The notes: generated by a model from the sequence alone, not told the origin. Counted from the first letter of the stretch, positions 46,831 to 56,683 are shown. The stretch: 64,000 nucleotides of DNA from Flavobacterium piscinae (GCF_004122145.1 NZ_SBKQ01000007.1:124001-188000); one strand, 5' to 3'. A program made the numbers and translations.

Positions 46831-48012
46831 ATGAAAACAGCATATATAGTAAAAGCATACAGAACAGCAGTCGGAAAAGCACCAAAAGGAGTATTCCGTT
46901 TCAAAAGACCGGATGAATTGGCGGCAGAAACTATTCAGTTTATGATGAATGAACTACCCGATTTTGACAAAAAACGCATCGACGACGTAATGGTCGGCAA
47001 CGCTATGCCCGAAGCGGAACAAGGACTAAACGTAGGTCGCCTAATTTCCTTAATGGGATTAAAAGTAACGGATGTTCCGGGTGTAACCGTGAATCGTTAT
47101 TGTGCGTCCGGTTTGGAAACGATTGGAATGGCAACCGCTAAAATTCAGTCCGGAATGGCCGATTGCATAATTGCCGGTGGTGCCGAAAGTATGAGTTTTA
47201 TTCCGATGGGTGGCTATAAACCCACTCCGGATTATTCCGTTGCGGCAAATGGAAACGAAGATTACTACTGGGGAATGGGTTTAACTGCAGAAGCGGTGGC
47301 GAAACAATTCAACGTGTCGCGTGAAGACCAAGATGAGTTTGCCTATCATTCCCACCAAAAAGCTTTAAAAGCTCAAGCAGAAGGCAAATTTGACAAACAA
47401 ATTGTTCCGATTACTGTTGAGCAAACGTTTTTGAACGAAAACGGTAAAAAAGAAACCAAATCCTACACCGTTACCAAAGACGAAGGGCCACGAGCGGACA
47501 CCAACAAAGAAGCTTTGGGAAGACTTAAACCTGTATTTGCTGCTGATGGTAGCGTTACGGCAGGAAATTCATCACAAATGAGTGATGGTGCTGCTTTCGT
47601 ATTAATCATGAGCGAAGAATTGGTTAATGAATTAGGAATTAAGCCAATTGCTCGCTTAGTCAACTTCGCATCAGCCGGTGTTGAACCAAGAATCATGGGA
47701 ATTGGGCCGGTAAAAGCCATTCCAAAAGCACTTAAACAAGCAGGATTAACCTTAAATGATATCGATTTAATTGAGTTAAATGAAGCTTTTGCTTCGCAAT
47801 CACTAGCCGTAGTTCGTGAATTAGGTTTAAATCCTGAAATCGTTAATGTGAATGGTGGTGCGATTGCATTAGGGCATCCACTAGGTTGTACGGGTGCTAA
47901 ATTGTCTGTCCAACTTTTTGATGAGATGCGTTTGCGTGGCAGTAAATATGGAATGGTGAGTATGTGTGTGGGAACCGGACAAGGAAGTGCTGGAATTTTT
48001 GAATTGCTATAA
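46831..48012 (+). CDS. Acetyl-CoA acyltransferase (thiolase, FadA-like)
   Basis: A 393-residue thiolase that completes beta-oxidation by cleaving 3-ketoacyl-CoA. The nucleophilic Cys is in NRYCASGLET (about residue 91). The second active site is NGGAIALGHPLGCTGA, and the third is CVGTGQG near the C-terminus. Length is typical. It lies directly downstream of the FadB-like gene and upstream of the S23/IVP insertion. Confidence 0.95.
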   Translation: MKTAYIVKAYRTAVGKAPKGVFRFKRPDELAAETIQFMMNELPDFDKKRIDDVMVGNAMPEAEQGLNVGRLISLMGLKVTDVPGVTVNRYCASGLETIGMATAKIQSGMADCIIAGGAESMSFIPMGGYKPTPDYSVAANGNEDYYWGMGLTAEAVAKQFNVSREDQDEFAYHSHQKALKAQAEGKFDKQIVPITVEQTFLNENGKKETKSYTVTKDEGPRADTNKEALGRLKPVFAADGSVTAGNSSQMSDGAAFVLIMSEELVNELGIKPIARLVNFASAGVEPRIMGIGPVKAIPKALKQAGLTLNDIDLIELNEAFASQSLAVVRELGLNPEIVNVNGGAIALGHPLGCTGAKLSVQLFDEMRLRGSKYGMVSMCVGTGQGSAGIFELL

Positions 48013-48540
48013 AAGAGAAAAGAAAATAGAATATAGAAAATAGACTTTTAAAGAAAAACTTAAAAGGAAGATTCATGAGGCATAATTATAAAAATTTGAA
48101 AGTTTGGCAACTAGGTATTGAGATTGCTAATGATGTTTCGGATATTTTATTAGAATTTCCTAAACATGAACGATATGATTTGAGTTCACAAATGAGTCGA
48201 TGTTCAGTCTCTATACCTAGTAACATAGCAGAAGGTTCATCAAGAACAGATAAATCTTTTAGTCATTTTGTTGACATAGCACTTGGTTCTTCTTTTGAAT
48301 TAATTACACAACTTATTGTTGCAAAACATAGAAACTATATAAATGAAGAAAAGTTTGATAAAATGGAAAAGAAAATTGAAGAATTTCAAAGAATGACGAT
48401 GTCTTTCCAAAATGGATTGAAGAAAAATATATTTTCCTTTATTCCACCTTTCTTCTATAATCTATTCCCTTTTTAATAACCGATAATGTGTATTCTCAAA
48501 ACTCTATTTTCTATTCTCTATATTCTATTTTCTAAAAAAA
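48011..48540. mobile_element. Putative S23/IVP element with terminal inverted repeats
   Basis: Left arm 48014-48044 and right arm 48503-48533 are inverted repeats matching in 26 of 31 positions, both built on AGAAAATAGAATATAG words. The four-helix-bundle gene lies between them. AACCGATAATG follows the gene, a word also found in the loop of the gene-less hairpin at 46.8 kb. No target-site duplication or transposase was seen; mobility is inference. Confidence 0.55.
48075..48476 (+). CDS. Four-helix-bundle protein of the S23/IVP family
   Basis: A 133-residue protein beginning MRHNYKNLKVWQLGIEIA with the family signature LSSQMSRCSVSIPSNIAEGS (conserved SIPSNIAEG loop), all helical. The family is known from 23S rRNA intervening sequences and from diversity-generating retroelement accessory proteins; the function here is unknown. 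The last ~18 residues (KKNIFSFIPP and on) seem to be translated from the right repeat region. It interrupts the beta-oxidation operon between thiolase and acyl-CoA dehydrogenase, flanked by terminal inverted repeats. Confidence 0.9.
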   Translation: MRHNYKNLKVWQLGIEIANDVSDILLEFPKHERYDLSSQMSRCSVSIPSNIAEGSSRTDKSFSHFVDIALGSSFELITQLIVAKHRNYINEEKFDKMEKKIEEFQRMTMSFQNGLKKNIFSFIPPFFYNLFPF

Positions 48541-48558
48541 CTATAAAAACATAAAATA

Positions 48559-50349
48559 ATGAACGACATAACAAGAGGCGGACAGTTTTTGGTAAAAGAA
48601 ACCAAATGTGAAAATGTATTCACACCCGAAGATTTCTCAGAAGAGCAAATCATGATGCGTGATTCGGTAAAAGAATTTGTAGACAAAGAAATTTGGCCGA
48701 ACAAAGACCGATTTGAAAAGAAAGATTACGCATTTACAGAAGAAATGATGCGTAAAGCCGGAGAAATGGGCTTTTTGAGCGTAGCCGTTCCGGAAGCATA
48801 TGGCGGAATGGGAATGGGATTTGTGGACACCTGTTTAGTATGTGATTACATTTCAGGAGCAACCGGATCGTTTTCAACTGCTTTTGGTGCTCACACCGGA
48901 ATTGGAACGATGCCGATTACCCTTTACGGAACTGAAGAACAAAAGAAAAAATACGTGCCAAAATTAGCCTCAGGCGAATGGTTTGGAGCGTATTGTTTGA
49001 CTGAACCGGGAGCAGGTTCTGATGCGAATTCCGGAAAAACAAAAGCCGTTTTATCGGAAGATGGAACACATTACAAAATCACCGGACAAAAAATGTGGAT
49101 TTCAAATGCCGGATTTTGTTCGTTATTCATTGTTTTTGCTCGAATTGAAGATGATAAAAATATCACCGGATTTATTGTTGAAAATGATCCTTCCAACGGA
49201 ATCACCATGAACGAGGAAGAACATAAATTAGGTATTCGTGCTTCTTCTACGCGTCAGGTTTTCTTTTCAGATACAAAAGTTCCGGTTGAAAATATGTTAG
49301 CCGGACGTGGCGAAGGTTTTAAAATCGCGATGAATGCCTTGAATGTAGGCCGTATTAAATTGGCTGCCGCTTGTTTGGATGCACAACGCAGAGTGACTTC
49401 AAACGCTATCAATTATGCCAATGAAAGATTTCAGTTCAACACACCGATTTCACAATTTGGAGCCATTCGCTATAAATTAGCGGAAATGGCCACATCGGCT
49501 TATGCCGGAGAAAGTGCCACCTATCGTGCAGCAAAAGACATTGAAAACCGCATTAAAATACGTGAATCAGAAGGTGCTTCGCATCAAGAAGCAGAATTAA
49601 AAGGGGTGGAAGAATTTGCCATTGAATGTTCGATCCTAAAAGTTGCCGTTTCGGAGGATGTACAAAACTGTGCTGATGAAGGCATTCAAATCTATGGCGG
49701 AATGGGATTCTCAGAAGACACTCCGATGGAAAGTGCTTGGAGAGATGCCAGAATTGCCAGAATTTATGAAGGAACTAACGAAATTAACCGTATGCTTTCG
49801 GTGGGAATGTTAATCAAAAAAGCCATGAAAGGTCATGTGGATTTATTAGGTCCTGCTATGAAAGTGCAAGAAGAATTAATGGGCATTCCTTCGTTTGATA
49901 CGCCTGATTATTCGGAATTGTTTTCCGAAGAAAAAGAAATGGTAGGCAAATTGAAAAAAGCCTTTTTAATGGTTGCCGGAGCTGCCGTTCAAAAATATGG
50001 AATGGATTTAGATGCTCACCAACAATTGTTAATGGCAGCTGCTGATATGCTAATTGAAATTTACATCGCTGAAAGTACCGTTTTACGTACCGAAAAATTA
50101 GCTAAAAAAGTGGGAGAAGACAAAGCCAAAGAACAAATTGCAATGGCCAAATTGTATTTATACAAAGCCGTTGACGTTGTATCTCAAAAAGGAAAAGAAA
50201 GCATCATTTCATTTGCCGAAGGCGATGAACAACGCATGATGTTAATGGGCTTACGTCGTTTTACCAAATATACCAATATGCCGAATATTGTTGGTTTAAG
50301 AGAAACCATTACGGCCAAATTAGTAGCTGAAAACAGTTACTGTTTTTAA
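48559..50349 (+). CDS. Acyl-CoA dehydrogenase (long, FadE-like)
   Basis: A 596-residue FAD enzyme that introduces the double bond in acyl-CoA, the first beta-oxidation step. Core motifs are YCLTEPGAGSDANSG, KMWISNAG, the catalytic-Glu region IYEGTNEINR, and QIYGGMGFSEDTPME. An extra ~180-residue C-terminal helical domain marks it as the long type. It is the last gene of the operon. A terminator at 50378-50407 follows. Confidence 0.94.
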   Translation: MNDITRGGQFLVKETKCENVFTPEDFSEEQIMMRDSVKEFVDKEIWPNKDRFEKKDYAFTEEMMRKAGEMGFLSVAVPEAYGGMGMGFVDTCLVCDYISGATGSFSTAFGAHTGIGTMPITLYGTEEQKKKYVPKLASGEWFGAYCLTEPGAGSDANSGKTKAVLSEDGTHYKITGQKMWISNAGFCSLFIVFARIEDDKNITGFIVENDPSNGITMNEEEHKLGIRASSTRQVFFSDTKVPVENMLAGRGEGFKIAMNALNVGRIKLAAACLDAQRRVTSNAINYANERFQFNTPISQFGAIRYKLAEMATSAYAGESATYRAAKDIENRIKIRESEGASHQEAELKGVEEFAIECSILKVAVSEDVQNCADEGIQIYGGMGFSEDTPMESAWRDARIARIYEGTNEINRMLSVGMLIKKAMKGHVDLLGPAMKVQEELMGIPSFDTPDYSELFSEEKEMVGKLKKAFLMVAGAAVQKYGMDLDAHQQLLMAAADMLIEIYIAESTVLRTEKLAKKVGEDKAKEQIAMAKLYLYKAVDVVSQKGKESIISFAEGDEQRMMLMGLRRFTKYTNMPNIVGLRETITAKLVAENSYCF

Positions 50350-50377
50350 TCAATTTTAGTTTAGTTGTTGATGAAAG

Positions 50378-50408
50378 AGCCACGTTTGAAAAAGCGTGGT
50401 TTTTTTAT
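50378..50408 (+). terminator. Terminator of the beta-oxidation operon
   Basis: CCACG...CGTGG stem followed by seven T. Confidence 0.7.
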
Positions 50409-50460
50409 AAAAAAAACTCCAAATTTCTTTGGAGTCTTAATTTAAACTATGCCTATACAA

Positions 50461-51558
50461 TTAGTTTATAATAACTTTTTTTGTTACTGATTGATTATCA
50501 GAAATTATTTTTAAAAAATAAAACCCCGAAGATAAATTCTCAATCGTATAAGTATTATTTTGATGATCAGGATTTTGAATCTGTTGCATTACTTGTCCAT
50601 TGATTGTAATCAATTGAATTTCATCTAAAATTGCTTCAGATTGAATATGAATTCGATTAGAATTTGAAGGATTTGGATAAACTATAAAATTAAACTGAGT
50701 ATTGCTTTGAGTAACTGACAATGAGTTTCCCCAAATAGCTTGAACCCATTGCGGATTATCAACAAATGGATTTCTATTTCCTTGGTGTTCAAAAACATCG
50801 TTGTTTCTGTCAATTTCTTTTTGAGAAACCGGATCATTCACATGCCAAGAATAAAGTATATCTAAAAATGGATCGGCGATTACTTTATTCGAACTACCAT
50901 CAAACATAGCATAAGAAGACCAATTAGAAACTAAATTTTCATACCGTGTGACAAAATAAAAATGAATTCTGGCAATATCTCCTTTAAACTCATCAATCGG
51001 TTCAAAAACAATTCCTGAAAAACCGGCAGCAATTCCGGTATTAATATTATTTCCTGCTTTAGAACCATTTTGAGTAGGATTGGAAATTCCGGATTGCGAA
51101 ATTAAATTAGAACCAACTATTCCATAAGGATAACTTCCTCTGAAACCATTCACCCGACCATCCGTTGGCAACAAATGATGTGCATCACCACGCATTGGAG
51201 TATTAGAACTAAAAACAGATTGCGGAATAACATGCTCCTTGTTGAAGCAATCTCCCTCTCCGTTGTAATTTCCACATTCATCAGAAGCAAAGAAATTATA
51301 GGGATCCGTTCCGTTTGGATTTTCAGAATAAATATCTAAAATGGTGTTATCATCTTCATAATAATTATCGATGTCAGCAATTGGAAAAAAATCATCAATC
51401 GCATTATAACCTTGGTCGTTATGGTCTTTGATAATATTATACAACTGTGTTTTCAGAGTAAAACCTGTTCCCGTGGCAGAGTTATAATAACCAGCGGGAG
51501 GTTGAGCAAATGCAACAAAAGTTGAAAAAATAAATAAAAATGTAATAGTCAATTTCAT
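50461..51558 (-). CDS. Secreted endonuclease I-type nuclease with T9SS sorting domain
   Basis: A 365-residue secreted nuclease. It has a signal peptide (LTITFLFIFSTFVAFAQ) and an endonuclease I domain (PF04231 type) with NKEHVIPQSVF and RGDAHHLLPTDGRVNGFRG, including the catalytic His and Asn positions. The C-terminal ~75 residues are a type IX sorting tail (YPNPSNSNRIHIQSE ... SVTKKVIIN). It probably degrades extracellular DNA for nutrients. It overlaps the RNA methyltransferase by 4 bp (ATGA), an unusual pairing for an exported nuclease. Confidence 0.9.
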   Translation of the reverse strand: MKLTITFLFIFSTFVAFAQPPAGYYNSATGTGFTLKTQLYNIIKDHNDQGYNAIDDFFPIADIDNYYEDDNTILDIYSENPNGTDPYNFFASDECGNYNGEGDCFNKEHVIPQSVFSSNTPMRGDAHHLLPTDGRVNGFRGSYPYGIVGSNLISQSGISNPTQNGSKAGNNINTGIAAGFSGIVFEPIDEFKGDIARIHFYFVTRYENLVSNWSSYAMFDGSSNKVIADPFLDILYSWHVNDPVSQKEIDRNNDVFEHQGNRNPFVDNPQWVQAIWGNSLSVTQSNTQFNFIVYPNPSNSNRIHIQSEAILDEIQLITINGQVMQQIQNPDHQNNTYTIENLSSGFYFLKIISDNQSVTKKVIIN

Positions 51559-52778
51559 AGTAATAATAATTTTCGTTCCAACAAGGCCATGTAAAACCCG
51601 TCAAAACCAGATTCGGAGGCTAGAATTTTTTTATCTTGTACAAAGGTAAAGTTTTTTCCGTTTTCAGTTGTTAAAAAATGTTTAACTTGATCCTGATTTT
51701 CAGAAGGTAACACCGAACAAGTAGCATAAACCAATTTTCCACCCGGTTTAACAATTCTGGAATAGTTTTCCAAAACTTCGGCTTGCACTTTGCGGATATT
51801 GTCGATAAATTCAGGTTGTAATTTCCATTTACTGTCCGGATTTCTTTTTAAAACTCCTAAACCACTGCAAGGTGCATCAATTAAAACCCGATCGGCTTTG
51901 TCGTATAATTTTTTGATGACTTTTGTTGAATCAATAATACGGTATTCTATATTGAAAGCTCCGTTTCGTTTGGCTCGAAGTTTCAATTGTTTTAGTTTAC
52001 TTTCATATAAGTCCATCGCAATCAATTGACCTTTGTTTTGCATCAAAGAAGCCATATGCAAGGTTTTTCCACCGGCACCGGCACAGGTATCTACTACACG
52101 CATTCCGGGTTGTACATCTAAAAAAGCAGCAACTAATTGTGAACTGGCATCTTGCACCTCAAACAATCCTTCCTTAAATGCATCGGTCAAGAAAACATTG
52201 GCTCTTTCTTTCAATACTAAAGCATCGGGTTGGTCTTTTAAAAAATCCGTTTCGATGTTTAAATCCATCAAAATGGCACGCAATTTTTCTTTTGTGGTTT
52301 TTAGCGTATTTACGCGTAAAATTACTTGCGCTTGTTGATTTTGAGCGGCAATTTCTTTTGACCAAAGTGCCTCGCCTAATTCCTTTACACCCAATTCATC
52401 CATCCAATCGGGAATTGACTCACGGTATTTTCTGATTTTGGATAATTCATCAAACCGTCCTTTAATTTTACGTTGTGGTGTTCCCTCCAATTGTCTCCAA
52501 TCCGGAATAGGATACCCTCGAAGAACAGCCCATGTGGCAAACATTCTCCATAAATCATCGCGGTCATAAGGTTCTTTCACTTCGGCTATTTCGGCGTATA
52601 AACGCTTCCATCTCACAATTTCGTAGATGGTTTCCGCCACGAACTTTCTGTCGGAACTTCCCCAACGTTTGTCCTTTTTTAAAGCTCTTGCCACCACTTT
52701 ATCGGCATATTCGCCTTCGTTGAAAATGGCATTCAACGAATCAATGGTGGTATAAACTAAATTTCTGTGTAATCTCAT
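51555..52778 (-). CDS. RsmB/NOP2-type rRNA cytosine-5 methyltransferase
   Basis: A 407-residue SAM-dependent RNA m5C methyltransferase. The SAM motif is VVDTCAGAGGKTLHMASLM. The two active-site Cys lie in DAPCSGLGVLKRNPD and YATCSVLPSEN, as in RsmB. The N-terminal part (~1-140) is the RNA-binding/NusB-like region. The target is probably 16S rRNA, by family. Its stop overlaps the start of the secreted nuclease gene. Confidence 0.92.
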   Translation of the reverse strand: MRLHRNLVYTTIDSLNAIFNEGEYADKVVARALKKDKRWGSSDRKFVAETIYEIVRWKRLYAEIAEVKEPYDRDDLWRMFATWAVLRGYPIPDWRQLEGTPQRKIKGRFDELSKIRKYRESIPDWMDELGVKELGEALWSKEIAAQNQQAQVILRVNTLKTTKEKLRAILMDLNIETDFLKDQPDALVLKERANVFLTDAFKEGLFEVQDASSQLVAAFLDVQPGMRVVDTCAGAGGKTLHMASLMQNKGQLIAMDLYESKLKQLKLRAKRNGAFNIEYRIIDSTKVIKKLYDKADRVLIDAPCSGLGVLKRNPDSKWKLQPEFIDNIRKVQAEVLENYSRIVKPGGKLVYATCSVLPSENQDQVKHFLTTENGKNFTFVQDKKILASESGFDGFYMALLERKLLLL

Positions 52779-52844
52779 TTCAATAAAATAGCCCGCAAAG
52801 TTAGTATTAATTATCAGTTCCTTGGAAATTAATCGTTAAAAAAT

Positions 52845-52878
52845 CAAAACCCAATGGAAAAAATCCATTGGGTTTTGA
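52845..52878 (-). terminator. Terminator of pckA
   Basis: CAAAACCCAATGGA pairs perfectly with TCCATTGGGTTTTG around an A-rich loop; the minus-strand transcript ends in T-rich sequence. Confidence 0.85.
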
Positions 52879-52905
52879 GAAAATCAAGCTTACTTTTGGT
52901 TAGAT

Positions 52906-54525
52906 TTATGCTAACACATTTTCCAAGGAAGGACCTGCATAAACAAGTTTCTTACCCTCCTCTGTATTAGTATATTGTTCAAAATTTTTGATGTATCGAG
53001 CTGCTAAATCTTTTGCTTTCACTTCCCATTCTTCTTCTGATTTATAAGTCTCTCTTGGGTCTAAAATACCTTTATCAACATTCGGTAATGCAACAGGAAT
53101 CGTTAAATTCAAGAATGGAATGTGCTTGGTTTCCATTTGGTCAATTTCACCACTGATGATGGCATCGATAATCGCACGTGTATTTTTCAACGAAATTCGT
53201 TTTCCGGTTCCGTTCCATCCGGTATTCACCAAATAGGCTTTTGCTCCGTGTTCTTTCATTTTTCCGATTAAGGTTTTAGAATACATTGTTGGATGTAACG
53301 TTAAGAACGCTTCACCAAATGCAGGAGAAAAGGACGGTTGTGGTTCTGTAATTCCTCGTTCTGTTCCTGCTAATTTAGAGGTATAGCCACACAAGAAATG
53401 GTATTGAGCTTGGTCGTCGTCTAAAATAGATACCGGAGGTAGCACTCCAAATGCATCGGCAGATAGATATATAATTTTCTTAGCATGACCGGCTTTAGAT
53501 GGCAAAACGATTTTATTGATATGATAAATCGGATAAGAAACCCTGGAATTTTCAGTAATGGAATGATCGTAATAATCCACTTCGCCGTATTCATTCACAA
53601 CCACATTTTCTAACAAAGCGTCGCGTTTGATAGCTCTCCAAATATCAGGTTCATTTTCTTCACTTAAATCAATTACTTTCGCGTAACAACCGCCTTCATA
53701 GTTAAAAACCCCATTGTTATCCCAACCATGTTCATCGTCGCCAATTAAATAACGTTTTGGGTCGGCAGACAACGTAGTTTTTCCGGTTCCGGATAATCCG
53801 AAGAAAACAGCAACATCTCCTTCTTCACCTACATTGGCTGAGCAGTGCATAGAAGCCATTCCTTTGAGTGGAAGATAATAATTCATCATGGCAAACATGC
53901 CTTTCTTCATTTCGCCACCATACCATGTACCACCAATAATTTGAATTTTTTCAGTCAAGTTAAACACTACGAAATTCTCAGAATTTAAGCCATGTTCCTT
54001 CCAATTCGGGTTGGTGGTTTTGGAACCATTCATTACAATAAAATCAGGTTCTCCAAAATTTTCCAACTCATAGATAGAAGGACGAATAAACATATTGGTT
54101 ACAAAATGAGCTTGCCAAGCCACTTCCATTACAAAACGAACTTTCAATCGAGTATCTGGATTGGTTCCACAAAAAGCATCTACCACATAAAGTTTTTTAG
54201 AAGTTGAAAGTTGTCTGAGAACTAATGATTTTAATTCGCTATAGACTTCTTGCGTTGTGGGAAAGTTTACTTTATCGTCCCAATAAATAGTATCTTTTGT
54301 AACTTCATCTTTCACAATATATCGGTCTTTGGGAGAACGTCCGGTAAAAACTCCGGTTTTCACAGCCACTGCTCCTGTATCGGTCAAGGCTCCTTTTTCA
54401 AATCCTTTACGCATGTGAGAAGTTTCGGCTTGAAATAATTCTTCATACGTTGGATTATAAACCACTTCATGATAACCTGTAATCCCTAAATCATGTAGTT
54501 CCTGAATGACTTTAATGTTTTTCAT
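52906..54525 (-). CDS. pckA: Phosphoenolpyruvate carboxykinase (ATP)
   Basis: The 539-residue ATP-type PEP carboxykinase converts oxaloacetate to PEP at the start of gluconeogenesis. Visible motifs are the P-loop [14 protein letters not shown], the metal-binding [16 protein letters not shown] near the N-terminus, and [13 protein letters not shown]. Length is typical. A 12-bp palindrome GAAAACGTTTTC lies 103 bp upstream and may be an operator. Confidence 0.97.
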   Translation of the reverse strand: MKNIKVIQELHDLGITGYHEVVYNPTYEELFQAETSHMRKGFEKGALTDTGAVAVKTGVFTGRSPKDRYIVKDEVTKDTIYWDDKVNFPTTQEVYSELKSLVLRQLSTSKKLYVVDAFCGTNPDTRLKVRFVMEVAWQAHFVTNMFIRPSIYELENFGEPDFIVMNGSKTTNPNWKEHGLNSENFVVFNLTEKIQIIGGTWYGGEMKKGMFAMMNYYLPLKGMASMHCSANVGEEGDVAVFFGLSGTGKTTLSADPKRYLIGDDEHGWDNNGVFNYEGGCYAKVIDLSEENEPDIWRAIKRDALLENVVVNEYGEVDYYDHSITENSRVSYPIYHINKIVLPSKAGHAKKIIYLSADAFGVLPPVSILDDDQAQYHFLCGYTSKLAGTERGITEPQPSFSPAFGEAFLTLHPTMYSKTLIGKMKEHGAKAYLVNTGWNGTGKRISLKNTRAIIDAIISGEIDQMETKHIPFLNLTIPVALPNVDKGILDPRETYKSEEEWEVKAKDLAARYIKNFEQYTNTEEGKKLVYAGPSLENVLA

Positions 54526-54566
54526 AGTAAATAATTATTTAAATTGTGTTTCTTTTTTCTATGTAT

Positions 54567-54639
54567 CAAATTTCCGATTTATCAAGAGAAATAAACCTGA
54601 TAAATATCACATTTCCAAGAAATCTACGAAAACGTTTTC
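54567..54639 (-). promoter_or_regulatory. Putative operator palindrome and -7-like element between pckA and lpd
   Basis: GAAAACGTTTTC (54628-54639) is a perfect 12-bp palindrome of the shape bound by LacI-family regulators. On the minus strand a -7-like GAAATTTG lies at 54574-54567, 42 bp before pckA. For lpd on the plus strand a consensus -7 TAATTTTG lies at 54745-54752. The site could serve either or both genes. The rest of the 266-bp gap shows nothing recognised. Confidence 0.5.
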
Positions 54640-54791
54640 ATTGTTAATTATTGATTTTCAATACATTAACAAAACATCATTTGTTCTCTTCTATTTTAGC
54701 TAAAGTTTAATAAGTCAATGCATTAAAGTCCTCAAAAACTTTCGTAATTTTGCAGTCGTTTAACTGAATTTCAACTACTAAATAAAAATAT

Positions 54792-56195
54792 ATGAGTCAA
54801 TTTGATGTGGCCATTATAGGTTCAGGACCAGGCGGATATGTTGCCGCCATCCGATGTGCACAATTAGGATTTAAAACGGCAATTATTGAAAAGTATTCCG
54901 TTTTAGGCGGAACTTGTCTTAATGTAGGCTGTATTCCTTCTAAAGCTTTATTATCTTCTTCTCATCATTACCACGATGCGGTAGCTCACTTTGAAGAGCA
55001 CGGTATCGAAGTGGGAAAAGTTAAAGTAAATCTGGAGAAAATGATTGCTCGAAAACAAGCTGTGGTGGATCAAACGACAGGCGGTATCAAGTTTTTGATG
55101 GATAAAAATAAAATTACTGTTTTTGAAGGAGTTGGTTCGTTTGAAGATGCTACCCATGTGAAAGTAACCAAAAATGATGGTTCTTCTGAAACCATTGAAG
55201 CGAAATATTCAATTATTGCAACGGGTTCAAAACCATCAAATTTACCATTCATTACCTTAGATAAAGAAAGGGTTATTACTTCTACGGAAGCCTTAAAATT
55301 GAAAGAAGTTCCGAAGCATTTAGTCATAATTGGTGGAGGTGTAATCGGAATTGAATTAGGTCAAGTGTATCTTCGATTAGGAGCACAAGTTTCTGTGGTA
55401 GAATTCATGGATAGAATTATTCCCGGAATGGATGCTTCATTATCGAAAGAATTGACAAAAGTGTTGAAAAAACAAGGCATGAAATTCTACACTTCTCACA
55501 AAGTAAAATCGGTGAACCTAAAAGAGAAAACTGTTACTGTTGAAGCGGAAACGCCAAAAGGAGAAATTTTATCTTTAGAAGGTGATTATTGTTTAGTTTC
55601 CGTGGGAAGAAGACCTTATACTGATGGTTTGAATGCCGATAAAGCAGGTGTAAAAGTAACCGATAGAGGTCAGATTGAAGTGAACGATCATTTGCAAACA
55701 TCTGCTTCAAACATTTATGCGATTGGCGACGTGGTGCGTGGAGCCATGTTAGCTCACAAAGCAGAAGAAGAAGGAGTGATGGTTGCCGAAATTTTAGCCG
55801 GACAAAAACCGCATATCGATTATAATTTAATTCCGGGTGTAGTGTATACTTGGCCGGAAGTGGCTGCTGTGGGGAAAACAGAAGAACAATTAAAAGAAGA
55901 AGGCGTAGCCTTCAAATCGGGAAGTTTCCCATTCAAAGCTTTAGGAAGAGCAAGAGCCGGTGGCGACACAGACGGATTCGTAAAAATCTTAGCCGATGCC
56001 AAAACGGATGAAGTGTTAGGTGTTCATATGATTGGACCCCGCTGTGCCGATTTAATAGCAGAAGCGGTTACCGCAATGGAATTTAGAGCCAGTGCTGAAG
56101 ATATTTCGAGAATGAGTCATGCACATCCAACGTTTGCTGAAGCGATTAAAGAAGCGGCTTTGGCGACTACGGATAATCGGGCATTGCATGTGTAA
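54792..56195 (+). CDS. lpdA: Dihydrolipoyl dehydrogenase
   Basis: The 467-residue E3 subunit of pyruvate/2-oxoglutarate dehydrogenase reoxidises dihydrolipoamide with FAD and NAD+. Key motifs are the FAD GSGPGGYVAAI, the redox disulfide GGTCLNVGCIPSK, the NAD motif VIIGGGVIGIELG, and the C-terminal His-Glu dyad HAHPTFAE. Length is normal. It is monocistronic, ending in a terminator. Confidence 0.97.
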   Translation: MSQFDVAIIGSGPGGYVAAIRCAQLGFKTAIIEKYSVLGGTCLNVGCIPSKALLSSSHHYHDAVAHFEEHGIEVGKVKVNLEKMIARKQAVVDQTTGGIKFLMDKNKITVFEGVGSFEDATHVKVTKNDGSSETIEAKYSIIATGSKPSNLPFITLDKERVITSTEALKLKEVPKHLVIIGGGVIGIELGQVYLRLGAQVSVVEFMDRIIPGMDASLSKELTKVLKKQGMKFYTSHKVKSVNLKEKTVTVEAETPKGEILSLEGDYCLVSVGRRPYTDGLNADKAGVKVTDRGQIEVNDHLQTSASNIYAIGDVVRGAMLAHKAEEEGVMVAEILAGQKPHIDYNLIPGVVYTWPEVAAVGKTEEQLKEEGVAFKSGSFPFKALGRARAGGDTDGFVKILADAKTDEVLGVHMIGPRCADLIAEAVTAMEFRASAEDISRMSHAHPTFAEAIKEAALATTDNRALHV

Positions 56196-56215
56196 TTTTA
56201 AAATATAAACTACAA

Positions 56216-56246
56216 AAAAACCAACTTGAGAAAGTTGGTTTTTTTA
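56216..56246 (+). terminator. Terminator after lpdA
   Basis: AAACCAACTT-GAG-AAAGTTGGTTT hairpin followed by T run. Confidence 0.8.
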
Positions 56247-56249
56247 TAT

Positions 56250-56681
56250 TTAAAACTTCCAATCAAATTCATCTTGGTTTTTAATAATCGCTCCAATTTC
56301 AACTTTGATTACTTCATCAAATTCAGTTTGTAGAATCGTCCAATAATCTTCATTGAATAAATTTGAAAAAGAATCAAAGGATTCCACTTCAAATGATTTT
56401 AATCCTTTTTTAAATAAAAATTCTTTGGATTCAATGGAATTTTTACCAATAATTTTTTCACCAAATAAAATCGCATTTGGATTGGATATGATAATGTAGC
56501 CTAACTTAAAATCTTCTTCTGCATAAAACGTTAAGCGAGCTTTTAATGCATTGTAAAGAAAAATAACATTATCATCATCATCAATAAATGAATGATTGGG
56601 TTTGCCATAAATGGCTTCTACATCTTTTTGTTTCATGCCAAAAAGAAGTTGATCATAGCCGAATTTTGGTTTAATTTCCAT
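56250..56681 (-). CDS. Conserved protein of unknown function
   Basis: A 143-residue soluble acidic protein without signal peptide. It starts MEIKPKFGYDQLLFGMKQKD and has the fragment VEAIYGKPNHSFIDDDDN, then YNALKARLTFYAEEDFKLGYI. The F-G-M-x-x-x-x-V-x-x-I-x-G-x-P pattern recalls SmpA/OmlA-type repeats but no firm family was assigned. It lies 2 bp after the MATE gene, so it is cotranscribed with it. The function is unknown. Confidence 0.6.
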   Translation of the reverse strand: MEIKPKFGYDQLLFGMKQKDVEAIYGKPNHSFIDDDDNVIFLYNALKARLTFYAEEDFKLGYIIISNPNAILFGEKIIGKNSIESKEFLFKKGLKSFEVESFDSFSNLFNEDYWTILQTEFDEVIKVEIGAIIKNQDEFDWKF

Positions 56682-56683
56682 AA

